Source: Elysia crispata
Taxonomy: Eukaryota; Mollusca; Gastropoda; Plakobranchidae
NCBI GenBank assembly: GCA_033675545.1
Contig: JAWDGP010002572.1
Coordinates: 1 to 64,000 of the forward strand
DNA length: 64,000 nucleotides
Direction: 5' to 3'
Shown: in pieces, positions 11,834 to 23,520 of the stretch
How the letters are laid out: every line of letters starts with the position of its first letter
How positions within the stretch are numbered: the first letter of the stretch is position 1
Position numbers and translations under genes: made by a program
Notes under the pieces: model-generated
What the model saw: only the letters and a program-made list of their open reading frames with translations
The model's database searches: none
What the model was told of the DNA's origin: nothing

Positions 11834-12179
11834 CCCATTCTGACCGTATTACAAAGAAGTGCTCTGCTTGGCTGTGGTTCCGGAACTGTTGAGCCTGAGA
11901 GAGATGGAGCGAGAGGGGACCTAGATTCTAGATCTATCTAGGTTCTAGACTAGAATTTAGTATCAAGATCCAAATTAATACTTAAACTTATAAATTTGTG
12001 TTTTTATTTGAGTGAAGGGTTTCTTGACCCGTCTTGTGAATTTGTTTTTACAAACAGATTTATTGATATTGGGATTGCCACGTTCATATTAGAAAATCTA
12101 TTCAATTTTGGAACTATATTCAGGCGCGGAAGTCGATATTGTTTATCACACCTGTTCCTCACAAGTTTGTGTTAGAACT

Positions 12180-12209
12180 ATGGAGGAATCCATGTGGATC
12201 CGGAAATAA
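12180..12209 (+). other. uORF 1 in PSKH1 leader, 9 codons
   Basis: ATG GAG GAA TCC ATG TGG ATC CGG AAA TAA. It lies in a stretch that is open and continuous with the first PSKH1 coding exon. It matters only if the leader is not removed by splicing at the CAG at 12,301-12,303 or elsewhere. Confidence 0.4.
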
Positions 12210-12280
12210 CGGTACATTATTTTCACTGCTGGTTTCCCCCCTGTGTTCTATTGTGTGGTGTGTCTTGTGTTTTCAAAGGG

Positions 12281-12328
12281 ATGTCCCTGAAATATCATTA
12301 CAGTTTCGAAAAGATATGGGTTGTATGA
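12281..12328 (+). other. uORF 2 overlapping the PSKH1 start codon
   Basis: Fifteen codons in another frame, starting GGG ATG TCC and ending at TGA 12,326-12,328. It therefore runs over the PSKH1 ATG at 12,316. If the leader is present in mRNA, ribosomes that start here would pass the main start. A possible acceptor (ATTACAG, ending at 12,303) would remove its ATG. Confidence 0.45.
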
Positions 12329-13242
12329 GCACCAAATTGGTGCCAGAAGCCCCACCAAACGCACACCTGGTTGAAACAGTGTACGGACATAGACAGGATG
12401 CGAAAAACAGGAACAGCCGACATGATGCCGACATCAAAACACAAACTCATCTTCGTCCTCGAGATCCAGGATCTCGACAGCAACCAAATTCTGGACCTGA
12501 TGGTTCTACTCATGGACAAGCACCGAGGACGAATAAAAAAGTGAAAAAGTACCGTGATAAATTTGATCCCAGAGTAACTGCCAAGTACGACATCAAAGCC
12601 CTGATAGGGCGGGGGAGTTTCAGTAGAGTCGTGCGTGTTGAACACAGAGCCTCTAGGCAACCATACGCCATCAAAATGATAGATAGAATACAAGGAAAAG
12701 AAGTGTTTGAGGCGGAATTGAATGTTTTGCGGCGGGTGAAACACGTTTATATAATACAATTAGTTGAAGTATTTGAAGCTCCTGAAAAAGTCTACATGGT
12801 CATGGAACTAGCCACAGGGGGCGAACTTTTCGATCGCATCATTGCTAAAGGTAGCTTCACCGAACGGGATGCTACCAGGGTTCTCATTATGGTTTTAGAA
12901 GGGGTGAAGTATTTACACGGTTTAGGAATCACACATAGAGACCTCAAGCCTGAAAACTTACTCTACTACCATCCCGGTCATGATTCCAAAATCATGATCA
13001 CAGATTTTGGGCTGAGTGCCATGCTCAAAGGCCCAGATAACCATATGAGGACCACTTGTGGGACCCCGGAGTACATAGCTCCGGAAATTCTCGCACGTAA
13101 ACCGTACACTTGCCAGGTGGATCTATGGGCTATTGGTGTGATAACATACATTCTTCTTAGTGGGACTATGCCATTTGATGATGACAATAGGACAAGATTG
13201 TACAGAATGATCATCAAGGCGAAATACAGCTATGCTGGCGAG
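12316..13242 (+). CDS. PSKH1: PSKH1, protein serine kinase H1, coding exon 1 (residues 1-309)
   Basis: Encodes the N terminus and most of the kinase domain. The start is the first in-frame ATG and gives MGC, an N-myristoylation (Gly2) and palmitoylation (Cys3) signature. Human PSKH1 shares it and is known at the Golgi, centrosome and nucleus. Residues 20-75 are low-complexity. The domain starts at KFDPRVTAKYDIKALIGRG. The glycine loop is GRGSFS (98-103), the VAIK lysine is Lys120, the alpha-C glutamate Glu134, HRD 207-209, DFG 230-232, and APE 255-257 after TTCGTPEYI. All catalytic residues are present. The exon ends in phase 0 at YSYAGE, followed by donor GTAATC at 13,243. PSKH1 is a CaMK-group Ser/Thr kinase. 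Identity in the catalytic core to the vertebrate protein is very high, as recalled. Confidence 0.97.
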
Positions 13243-16200
13243 GTAATCATTTCTTTCCAAAGTTAAAGCAGAGCTAAGGATAAACATAAGTAGCCAATTT
13301 TAGTCAAGTTTGTTCTCAGCTTATTTTGGTTTGCTGATCTTTATTTATAATGTTCACTAAGGCATCATCTAGATCCAGATTATGATTAAATAGATTTTTT
13401 TTTAACTAGATCTATTGGCAATATACTTTATAGTAATCAACACAAATTAGATGGCAGTGGCACTAGAGTTTTAGATTTTCTTGTCATTGTTCTCCACTGA
13501 TCATACTATGGCTAAATATAATTGAAGGTTCAAGTTTTTCTAAGATTTAAATTAGGATTTAAAAGTAATTAAAGTGAAAAATGTAATGTTGCATGAGAAA
13601 AAAGAAAACATTCTTGTTTCCACAAATCCGATTTGATGATATTGTACTTATAATAGTGTGGCCCAGCCACAAGCCAGCTGGAAACTTATTTAAACTGCAC
13701 TTTTTGTCATTTGCCCATCCCTATGTGGCTATGTATTTTACAATTAAATTTATAAAATTTCTCCATGCTCCTTTTAAAGAAGTTGTGATTCTCAATCTCA
13801 TTAAAATAGTTTTTAAAAGATAAATTTTGTTCAATTTTTAAAAACTGAAACAGTAAAACTTATTATTCAAGTTGAAAATATTTTTAAATTAAAGTTGAAC
13901 TACAGTGGTGAAATAACCATCTGAATTTCTGATTGTATTTTTATAAAGTTATTATTACCCGGTAATCATAACAAACTAGATTCGCCAAATTTAGAATATA
14001 TATAGATCTAGATCTCTAATATTCAATATAGTTTCTTCTGCATTTCTTTTTTTTACAACAAAATAACTTACTCTTGGTTTTCTTTCGTAATTTCTTTCTT
14101 TTCTCCTCCTTTTTTTTTTTCTCTACTAAAGTACTTTCACAAACATTCAGCCCTAAACATTATATTTTAAAAACTTGATTTTGATATAATAATAATATAA
14201 TCTTGGTATCTTGTTCACAAATAGCCAAGATCTAGGTCACTTTGGATAAACTGTTAAAAACCAAAGAATCCAGATTTAAAATGAACCTTTTTTTTAACAA
14301 GTAATAATATGCACATTACTTTAGAGTGGATTAATATTGCAGCTAAGTATTTCATAAATAATATCCTCATTTTAAACAAACATAAAATAATGCTTAAAAT
14401 TTTGACAGTAACCGAGTAAGGAAATAAATTATGTTAGGACTAAATTTTCCTCAGATTTTTTTTTTTATACTGGACTACAGGTATCACTGTCAGTTGAGAG
14501 TGATGCTTGAATTGAAATGCTCTTGTTTTAAACTTTTGTTTGCTCGTCAAGATCTATTTTATTTTTTTTATTTATTTTTTAAATACTTTTTTGTTTCCTC
14601 GCTGACTCGCCTTTATCTGTTTTTCTCAATTTCTATCTATTGTTCTTCCTCTCTTTTCTTTTGTTTGTGACTTCTGGGCTGTTTCCTTTCTAGGTCTGTT
14701 TTATTTCAATCTGTCTCCCAGCTTTTCTCTGATTGAGAGTCTTGGAACTGTTTTGTCTGTCTGCCCCTCTCATTTCCTCTGCTTGTTATACCTGATCAGT
14801 TCTGTTATCTATCTATCTTCTATTCAAGTCACACACCCAGAACATTACAGAACTGATCTGGCATCTTTGTCCTTCACATCTTTAGAACTTTCTTTCTTAT
14901 ACTTAATTACAATGCTCCTTTGTGTGATTATGATTACATATGATCATGTGATTCAACCCATGTCACATTTTCAGTCCAGTTCGAGCAATTACCACTGCCA
15001 TTATTGGTTTAACCTGAAATATTGATAATGATTTTGCCTTTGAAAGAAACTCATGTCATGTCAGAGTTTTTGAAAACTTGTCTTCAACTATTGAGTCTTG
15101 GTTTTTTGAGGGGTCAAGATCAAAATTAAAAAACCAAAAAACGAAACAAAAAACAAACATAACCTTATGAATATGAAGTAAGCGGTGTTAACACCATCAG
15201 GCAAAGTGCTATGAGTAAGTAGTAGATAACTTTTGCATGCTGCGCATTGACTGAGTGAAGCATGAATACTGCATAATTTTAACTTTTAAGTTTATTCTTT
15301 CCTGTTCTCTTTTTTTTTCTTTTTTTTCCTTTCCTTTCCTTCCCTTCCCTTCCTTAATTCTTTTCTTCGTGCTCATCTTCAAACATCATTTCCCCCCCCT
15401 TTTTTTTTTTCATACATTCTGTATGATCTATCCTCTCTGCCTTTTCATTTTTCTTAATTTCTTCTTTTAACATTGGAAAATTTTATAAAAATACTTGAGA
15501 TCGCAAACCAATTCATGATGGGGATAATGTCATTGAACTATACTGAGTATTTTGACGTTTTTGTTTCATCCGCTGCTGCCTGTTTTTGCTCTTTAAATCA
15601 ATATGTAATTTCAGAGGATTTCAGGTTTATAACCCATCATTATGATAGATATATAAATCATGTAGATCTACTAACTTTTTAATGGGTTGCCAGTATTGCA
15701 GGAAATACAATTCTTATGAAATACATATACCTATGTAGACACATTTAAATTTAGATACAAATTACAATGTACATCCACCCACAATACTATTGTACATGTA
15801 CATAGTTAGTAAGTTAACTCAGTCCTCATGTCATGAGCTGAACACCTAAAAATCAGAAAGACCTCTTTTGTACTGTAAATTAATCAAAATTTTACAAAAA
15901 ATTCAGGAACTTAAAACTAAAACAATGTTCAACAAAACAAAAAAGAACAGCTGCCACTCTAAGAAACTTATCATATAATTCTATGGAGGCAAAAAAAAGA
16001 AAAGAAAAATAATGTCAAAGTCCTATCACTTGATCTGTTGAAGGCACAATGCTTATTTAATTTTTTTTCTTAAGAGAAAAATATATTCATAACCTTAATG
16101 ACTATCACAAATAGGAGGATCTGATGATTAAAAAGAATATATCGATGAATATTTCAACAATTCTTTACTGGACAGGTCCTTTTTGTAAATTGTAATGTTT

Positions 16201-16853
16201 ATGGGATCCAGCTTTACATCATGTGAAAATTTAATGAAACCAGTTAACCACCCTAGTTTACTTCTCAAATACAAAAAAAAAAAAAAGAGAGAGAAAGAAA
16301 GACAGGAAGTTGGTCAATTTAGTGACAATATGCTAGTGCTGTTTTATCAAAAATTTGGAAGGTTATTGCTGGCAACATAACTTCCCATTCTTTACTTCTA
16401 CTAATTTTAAATGAATGTTCATATTGTTTCTAAAATCTTAAATGTTTTATGATACCAGGGCGCCATTTTACTTTACAAGAGAGGTTTTTTTTTGTTTTGT
16501 TTTTTGTATCATATATCTTATGTTCAAAAAGTTTCTAGAACAAAAGCTTGCAAAAATGTTTATATATTGATTTTATTCTCCAACTCTAAAACTGGGAATT
16601 TGCAGTTGAGAGTAGGTCGCAAAACGGTTCATCTGTAAAAGAAAAAAAAAAAGAATTATATATTGAGAAGCTAAATCATTGTTGTATGTAAAAAAATTGT
16701 AACTGTATAGACTATTATTGTGAAAACTAACATATTCCTGGGTACAGGTGTCGGGTATATATATGTATATAAGGAATTATTGTCATGATATTAGGCCACT
16801 TGAGCCCTCTGTCGGAGTTCTTACACGACATGAGGTACATACAGACACACACA

Positions 16854-16892
<39 letters not shown>

Positions 16893-17841
16893 CCTTAGAA
16901 CCAATGAAGAGACATTGGTAATCATATTAGTATTTGCTTTGGTTAGAATTAAATGGATGCTCTCCGAACATCAGACATCTAGCTGCACTTTTTGGATGTT
17001 ATGTATTAACCTTTTTTGTTACATGTATTACGTTATGGAGTAGCAGAATTTTGTTATTTTTAATTTTGTTTCTGTCTCTTGATTTAATTATCGTATGTAT
17101 ATGAGAATTTTCAAATTCACTACAGTTATGCAAACTGCATCAAACCTGGCAGTTAACCAGAAACGTTATATCAGGGTAACCAAAATACAATGTTAGTTGT
17201 TTTTTCTTCTTCAGCTTTTATCTTGTTGAAATCAATTTTATTTTAACGGAAAAGGTAACAGCATGAATAATATTGAACTCCACTGTAACTTGACCGAGAC
17301 GACTACGTCTGTCTAAAGGTCTTTACATAGTGGATGAAGTTATGATCAATTCTCGCTAACGCGTTCAACCACACTGACTTTCCTCCAACTCCAGCAGCCA
17401 TGGAGACTTCGGTGACCTTTAGCGTCGGAAATGCCGATCGGAAGAAATGCGTTCTGAACTTAGAAACAAGCTATGCCCTGTATTTAGATTCTCGCGATTT
17501 TCTTTGGGCAAGAGATGTGCTAGTTGCTGCTTAAGTCCGTGCTGATCTACATGTTTTTCGATTCTGAGTTAATATGGAGGGAAAGGGGGTGTCCACCCAA
17601 GCTGGCGACAAGTTTTCTCACCGATCCTTATCTGTACCGGGTACATGAAGTGTACTCTCAAAGGCAACTGATTCCTTTCTCGGCTATCCACAACCACTCA
17701 ATGTATGTACAGTTAACAGATGAAGTTAACTGAATTTTAATCTGTCGAGGGCTGTGTCCCACGCGGTACAAAGGACAAAAAAAAATATTTTTTTTTAAAG
17801 TATGGATTTAGGCTAAAGAATGTTCTTGAAAGTTCATTAAA
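13243..17841. other. PSKH1 intron, first part
   Basis: AT-rich intronic DNA. The region 14,040-15,470 is strikingly T/C-rich on the plus strand, which creates several Phe/Ser/Leu-rich open frames without motifs. An (AC)n(CT)n tract lies at 16,843-16,892. A 44-codon frame, METSVTFSVGNADRKK..., at 17,400-17,534 is not recognised. Confidence 0.5.
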
Positions 17842-17843
17842 TA

Positions 17844-18327
17844 CAGTGGAAACCTCAACAATTCGAATTGGAATGGGAATGGATTAAATCTTCGAATTAA
17901 GAGAATTAGAATTACAAAGATGGGTATAACGGAGTTAAGACTCATTGAGTGAGTGTGTACTGAGCCTGCAACGAGCACCCCTCCCCTTCCCCGTCCCACG
18001 TTGCTATCAGTATAAGTACATATTTGCTACTGGCACTTAATTGTTAATGTATGTGCTCCCTTCTTGATTTGTTAGCGCACTGATCAGCCTTTCTTGGGCA
18101 GTGATTGGCATTGCTTGCTGCTTGAGAGATGGATGTAGCACTTTTGTGATGCCTTAAGGCTTATGAGGTGGTATCGACTTCGAATTCAGAGAATCAAATC
18201 AGAAATACTTCGAAATACGAGTCCGATTCTAAGAAAGCCAAAGAGAAAGAAAAAAACCTATCATCTTGTAAAATTCGGTTAATGAGAAATTCGAATAATC
18301 AGACTTCGGTTTTTGAGGTTTCCACTG
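17844..18327. mobile_element. pogo-like MITE, family 1, copy A (484 bp)
   Basis: Ends CAGTGGAAACCTCAA and inverted TTGAGGTTTCCACTG. TA lies before the left end (17,842-17,843); the right flank is CA, probably a mutated TA. The interior is shared with copy B at 58,390-59,052, for example GAGTGAGTGTGTACTGAGCC and CTGATCAGCCTTTCTTGGGC. CAG-starting ends and TA duplication are typical of the pogo/Tigger group. No transposase is encoded. Confidence 0.85.
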
Positions 18328-18914
18328 CACTTATTGTAGTGACTTCGTCAAAATTTATTTTGCCAAATTTGTTATGATAGACCAAATAACATTTAAAAAC
18401 TGTTCTGAGCATTTTACAATTTTCAAAGTGGATAACGTTTTTTAAATAAGTTATCATCATATTAAGAATATAAAAATACCATTTTGTTTTACTTAAATGG
18501 AGTGAAAACAGGAAAATTTAAATAAAATATGACTGCCTCCAGCGTAAAGATATCAGCGTCATAGTGACATCGTCACCTTTTCTTCCCTAGCAGCGATTGC
18601 GAATATAAACACCACCTCTGCCTCTTGCACGTGTTTCGTACTTTTAATTTTATTCTCAGATATCGACCAGATCCACTTATTGTCAAGGATCCGTAGAAAC
18701 ATTCATTTTCAGCCATTTTATTAACCTACCACTCTTAATTTGTCTTGCATGAGTTACAGATTGCGACTAGATCTAGAATAATTATAAGCTTTAGCAATCC
18801 CGGGTAACATTAATTATAAAAAAAATCAGGGCCTTGAATTTTTTTTTGTCTCTGTAATATTGCCTGAGCATTTGCACGTTTTTACGTTATATATTATGTT
18901 TGACTCGAAGATAT

Positions 18915-19135
18915 CATCTGTTATTGTAAAGTTTGGTTTTCTTTAATGTAGTTGTATGGCACTGGAGAAGATAATCTGTTGTAAAATTTGCTTTCCTTCA
19001 TCATAGTAGTCTTCCCCACCTGTTCATTGTTGTAAAGTTTGCTTTTCTTCAGTATGGCGCTGGTGAATAATACCGGTAGTCTGTTATTTTTGTGAAGTTT
19101 GCATATTTTCAGTGTAGTTGTCGTTTTCATCTGTT
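18915..19135 (+). repeat. Degenerate ~60-bp tandem repeat
   Basis: Three to four diverged copies containing GTTGTAAAGTTTGCTTTTCT and a following TCAGTATGGCGCTGG-type segment. Short minus-strand frames here follow the repeat and are not treated as genes. Confidence 0.65.
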
Positions 19136-19582
19136 AATTTGAACGGACAACCACGCGTGTAGTTATATAATGTTCACGAGGTACCCGGTTGTAATGAAAT
19201 TGCTCCTGTTGATAATCGTCAAATTCAGTAGAAGTTTCTCTAATTTTGAGGAGGCCTACTTTACATATGAATAATAATTTAATTATTTAGCTTTGGTAAT
19301 AAACAACTGGATTCCAAAGTCGGGCCGCAAAGATGTAAGCCTTACATGTGTAATCTAGTTCAGTTTACTTGCAACTCTCACTTGTCCTAGACTTCAACCG
19401 CAGGCTCTTATAAACTGTTACTAACACCTTGAACTATAGAACTAGTTCCTTCCGCATCATCAGCTCGATCTACAATTGTACAGACTTCATCTGAAGCATG
19501 TCCTAACTCTACGTGTACCCTTTTAAAATGTCTTATTTTACAGAAGGGTCTAATCTTGTCGATTAATTGTTTTTAATTTTGA

Positions 19583-19594
19583 AATGTAAGAAGT
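19583..19594. other. Target-site duplication, left
   Basis: AATGTAAGAAGT, identical to 23,290-23,301. These 12 bp bracket the RTE element and define its ends. Confidence 0.85.
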
Positions 19595-19628
19595 CATCAT
19601 CATCATCAATGCCTTTCTCACCCTATCT

Positions 19629-20112
19629 CAGGGTATAGGCCACAAACAACAGACTTCCACTTATCCCTATCTCAGGGTATAGGCCACAAACAACAGACTT
19701 CCACTTATCCCTATCTCAGGGTATAGGCCACAAACAACAGACTTCCACTTATCCCTATCTCAGGGTATAGGCCACAAACAACAGACATCCACTTATCCCT
19801 ATCTCAGGGTATAGGCCACAAACAACAGACATCCACTAATCCCTTTCTCAGGGTATAGGCCACAAACAACAGACATCCACTTATCCCTATCTCAGGGTAT
19901 AGGCCACAAACAACAGACATCCACTTATCCCTTTCTCAGGGTATAGGCCACAAACAACAGACATCCACTTATCCCTATCTCAGGGTATAGGCCACAAACA
20001 ACAGACATCCACTTATCCCTATCTCAGGGTATAGGCCACAAACAACAGACTTCCACTTATCCCTATCTCAGGGTATAGGCCACAAACAACAGACATCCAC
20101 TTATCCCTATCC
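19629..20112 (-). repeat. Eleven 44-bp tandem repeats at the RTE 3' end
   Basis: The unit begins CAGGGTATAGGCCACAAACA and occurs at exact 44-bp steps from 19,629 to 20,069. Copies differ at only one or two positions (GACTTCC/GACATCC, CTATCTC/CTTTCTC). On the minus strand the unit encodes the last residues of the RT frame (WMSVVCGLYPEIG), so the array appears to be an expansion of the coding end itself. 44 is not a multiple of three, so each copy shifts the frame, and the ORF stops in the third unit from its start. Confidence 0.95.
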
Positions 20113-21251
20113 TGGGCATTCCTTGCAGCTTCCCTCCAGCTGATATCTCCCCTTTTCATGTCCTCCTCTACCTGTCTCCGCCAAGTTGTCTGTGGTCTAC
20201 CCCTTCCTCTCTTGCCTTGTGGGTTCCACTGAAGTGCATGCCTGGTAATGCTACTTGTTGGTTTCCTCAGCGTGTGTCCAATCCATCTCCATTTACGACG
20301 TCCTATCTCTTTTTCTATTGGTTCCTGTCCTGTTCTTTCCCATAGAATATTGTTATGAACCTTGTCACTCCATTTAATTTTCATTATCCGTCTTAAACAG
20401 GTGTTGATGAAAACTTGCAGTTTTGAAGTTAAAGTTTTTGTAAGGCTCCAAGTTTCACTGCCATACAAGAGTACCGACTTGACATTTGATTGAAAGAGCC
20501 TTATTTTTGTCCTCATAGAGATGTTTCGATCCTTCCATACTTTATTCAATAATCCAAATGCTGCTCGTGCCTTACCTATCCTCGTCTGTATATCTGCTCC
20601 TGTTCCTCCTTTGTCATCAATAATGCTGCCTAGATATGTGAACTCTGAGACCTCCTCTAACTGACTGCCCCCCACCATAATCGTTTCTGATCCTGAAGTT
20701 TTGACTTTGAGAATTTTTGACTTCCCTGGATGTATTCTTAGTCCAATGGTTTGGGATGTATCTCTGAGAAGTTTTGTTTTATTTTGCATTTGATCGTGGT
20801 TGTGCGATAATAGAGCTATGTCATCTGCGAAATCCAGGTTATCCAGCTTATTCCACAGAGTCCACTGAATTCCGTTTCTTTTTCCCCTTGTAACTTCCTT
20901 CAGCAGCCAATCCAGCGCTAGGATAAATAGGAAAGGCGACAGTAGGCATCCTTGTTTTACTCCTGTTTTGATCTCAAATGAATCTGTAAGTTGTCCTTCA
21001 TTAGGTATTCTACGTGTTGTTCCATCATACATTTTCTCTACGAGTGTTACAAGTTTTTGAGGAATGCCATAGTGTCTCATGATCTTCCATAAAGTTGCTC
21101 TGTCGATGCTATCGAAGGCCTTATCATAATCAATGAAGTTAATAATTAGTGGTGATTTCCATTCATGTGATTGCTCTATAATGATTCTAAGGGCTGCAAT
21201 TTGGTCTGTACATGATCGATTTTTCCGGAAACCTGCCTGCTCATCTTTCAA
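20019..21251 (-). pseudogene. RTE reverse transcriptase part
   Basis: 410 codons. Motif A is FIDYDKAFD (residues 39-47), motif B GVKQGCLLS (97-105), and motif C FADD (141-144) holds the two catalytic Asp. The C-terminal part has RKWRWIGHTLRK and GKRGRGRPQTTWRRQVEEDM, typical of RTE elements and of proteins often annotated in error as host genes. The catalytic residues are intact, but this frame has no endonuclease upstream because of a nonsense codon and frameshifts. The end lies in the 44-bp array. Confidence 0.93.
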
Positions 21252-21365
21252 GGTGTTGTCAACTGCATCCTTGATCCTATTTAAAATGACCCTGTTAAAT
21301 ACTTTACCTGGGATTGAAAGAAGTGTTATCCCTCTGTAATTTTTACAGTTGCCCAGATCACCTTT

Positions 21366-21749
21366 CTATGGAAGTTTAACCAGGTGTCCCTCTTTCCAAT
21401 CCTTTGGGAACTGCTCTTCCTTCCATATATTTACAAATAGATCGTATAAAATATCTTTTGATACGTCTATATCTATTTTTAGTGCCTCTGGTGGTATTGC
21501 ATCTGGTCCTGCAGCCTTGTTAGCATGTAGCTGTTTAGCAGCTTTTGCAATCTCTTCTCTGGCAGGTGGTTCGCAGAAGATCGGTAGATCCTTCCTGGCT
21601 GGCAGAATATCTGGTGGGTTGTTTGGTGGGGGTCTATTGAGCAAACCTTCGAAATGCTCCATCCATCGCTTGTTTTGAGCTTCCTTTTCAAAGATAGTGT
21701 TACCGTTCGCATCTTTCACTGTTGCCATTGTCGTGTTTTTTTTGGCCAC
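21366..21749 (-). pseudogene. RTE linker / RT N-terminal part
   Basis: 127 codons with EAQNKRWMEHFEGLLNRPPP and AAGPDAIPPEALK, the conserved region before the RT palm in RTE and CR1-like proteins. It ends at a TAG (21,366-21,368) after HLVKLP. The same frame continues as KGDLGNCKNYRGITLLS into the RT part, so a single nonsense change separates the two. Confidence 0.88.
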
Positions 21750-22035
21750 TGATCAATTTTGTGGTTTGGTAGAGTACCCTTGTGAGTCCACTTTGTGCTG
21801 CCTTTTCTGCTCTTTCCGCAAGTTCCGTTAGATACTTCTTTTTGTCCTTCTTTATGTTCTTCTTTAACTCTTTAGCTGCTATAGAATATTCTAGCTGGGC
21901 TGCCTCTTTCTCTGTTCTTGTCCTAGCACTATTTACAGCCTCCTTTTTTATCCTTCTGGTCAAAATCTTGTCCAAAAATTCCTGACTAATCCATTCCTTA
22001 TGCTTTCTCTCCCAAAACTTCTTTACATGGTGCAA
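21700..22035 (-). pseudogene. RTE linker, frameshifted piece
   Basis: 111 codons rich in Lys, Glu and Ala (for example TRTEKEAAQLEYSIAAKELK), the helical linker between endonuclease and RT. It is in a different frame from both neighbours, and a frameshift of the next part lies in the 21,700-21,749 overlap. Confidence 0.8.
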
Positions 22036-22192
22036 TAATTGTTTCTTTTACATGTTTCCAGTGATCCTCTACATTCCGAGAATTTACTTCCAAGGCTTGA
22101 AACTTGTTTTTTAAACTTAGCTTGAACTCTTCCTTTTTGTTCAATCCTCCTTGTAGCAAACTTGGTATTTTGGTCTCTTGTACCCATCATTC

Positions 22193-23041
22193 TTATGAAA
22201 GATCTTCAGGCGGAGTTTCATTACCGCTAACAACTAACAACAGGTGGTGGTCCGAACCTATATCTGCTCCTCTCAGAACCCTTACATCTTCCAGTGAGCG
22301 ACGAAACTTTCTAGAAATACAGAAATGGTCGATCTGGTTTTCTGTCCTTTGATCTTGTGACACCCAAGTTGCTTTGTGTATCTTTTTTTGCGGAAAGATG
22401 GTACCCCCAATCACTAATCTGTTAAAGGAGCATATGTTTGCAAACCTCTCTCCGTTTTCATTCATCTGGCCAACTCCATGTTTACCCATTGTTTCTTCAT
22501 ATCGTGTGTTATCTTCTCCAACCTTGGCATTTGCATCTCCCATTATGATGTTCAGGTCTTTATTTGGTAGGTCTTCTATCACCGCTTGTAGTCTGTTGTA
22601 GAAGTTGCCTTTTTCCTCCTCATCATCATCATCATTTGTTGGTGCATATATCTGTATGATGTTCATATTAATTCTTTTGTTGGTAGTTGAAAAGGATGCC
22701 ATAATAATTCTTGATCCTTGAGCTTCCCACCCTCTGAGTGTCTTTTTGGCTGTTTTACTTAGAATAAGGGCGACTCCTTCTCTGTGCGGTCCTTGGTCTT
22801 TTCCTGAGAATAAAATTTCCTCACCTGTTTGGAAACGTTTCTGTCCGAACTGCGTCCAGTGGGATTCGCTTATTCCTAGTATGTCTAGCTTATTGCGGTG
22901 CATTTCGCTTGATGCCTGTTTGCACTTTCCTGCTTCATACAAGGTGCGTACATTCCACGACCCGATCCGGAGAGATGTTCTGGCTGAAGATGGAGGCATC
23001 TGTCCAGGGGCGTCCTTTCGGCTTTGACCTCTTGACATCAT
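22193..23041 (-). pseudogene. RTE APE-type endonuclease part
   Basis: 282 codons. Signature motifs: SWNVRTLYEAGK (28-39), catalytic Glu in ISESHW (Glu59), IYAPTND, MGDANAKVG (GDAN 168-171), QIDHF (236-240) and SDHHLLL (263-269). All catalytic positions of the exonuclease/endonuclease/phosphatase fold seem intact. In reference sets such fragments are often named craniofacial development protein 2-like, which is a misnomer. The frame is lost just after the domain. Confidence 0.93.
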
Positions 23042-23289
23042 CAGTTCTGTTGTAGCAGAATCTCCATCCCCACCCAGGGTAGATAAAGTAGTTTTGTCTG
23101 CTGTTTGCGTTTTTGTAACTTTTGTTTGTTTTCTAGGATGGGGCCGTTAACCCCACGCCAAACCCCCAACCTGGAGGACCAGGTGTCTCATGTCAGTAGA
23201 CACAGCCTGATGCGCCATTTAGTCGCCTCATACGACACGCTAGCAACACGTTAGTCCTATTCTTAGCAGCACCGGGAACTACACGGTGG

Positions 23290-23301
23290 AATGTAAGAAG
23301 T
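23290..23301. other. Target-site duplication, right
   Basis: AATGTAAGAAGT, identical to 19,583-19,594. It marks the 5' end of the RTE insertion. Confidence 0.85.
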
Positions 23302-23326
23302 GAGAAGTATTAATTCTGGCCTTTTA

Positions 23327-23345
23327 GTAGTAGTAGTAGTAGTAG

Positions 23346-23385
<40 letters not shown>

Positions 23386-23409
23386 AGAAGTAGTAGATGT
23401 AGTACTAGC

Positions 23410-23472
<63 letters not shown>

Positions 23473-23520
23473 TGTTGTTGTTGTTGTTGTAGAAGTATTA
23501 GATGTAGTACTAGTAGTGGT
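23327..23520. repeat. (GTA)n/(GTT)n microsatellite
   Basis: Alternating blocks of GTA and GTT trinucleotides in two similar halves, each ending GTAGAAGTA-TAGATGTAGTAC. This gives an all-valine frame that is not a gene. It starts 26 bp outside the RTE insertion. Confidence 0.95.

Larger units (their letters stand above)
19595..23289 (-). mobile_element. RTE-clade non-LTR retrotransposon, near full length, inactive
   Basis: A 3.7-kb element antisense to PSKH1 and inside its intron. Read on the minus strand it has a short 5' region (23,289-23,042), an APE-type endonuclease, a reverse transcriptase, a 3' tandem array and a (TGA)n tail. The short-repeat tail is the usual RTE end and takes the place of poly(A). 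Both ends are set by the identical 12-bp target-site duplication. The protein region is broken: the endonuclease, linker and RT parts lie in three different frames, and one in-frame TAG (21,366-21,368) splits the linker from the RT. The intact duplication suggests fairly recent insertion; the breaks show it cannot encode its own machinery now. Confidence 0.93.

Noticed and set aside
12139..12315. Upstream extension of PSKH1 with 59 more codons
   Set aside because: No ATG precedes MGC in this frame (the open stretch starts at TTG), and MGC matches the acylated N terminus of the family.
12298..12759. 153-codon minus-strand frame, and a 79-codon one at 12,978-13,217
   Set aside because: They are antisense shadows of the PSKH1 coding exon without any motif.
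17400..17733. 44-codon frame METSVTFSVGN... and the overlapping 69-codon frame after it
   Set aside because: There is no recognisable family, no repeat context and no second exon; it could be a chance frame in the PSKH1 intron.
21133..23027. Plus-strand frames of 60-110 codons across the RTE
   Set aside because: They are antisense to the endonuclease and RT parts, which carry all the conserved motifs.
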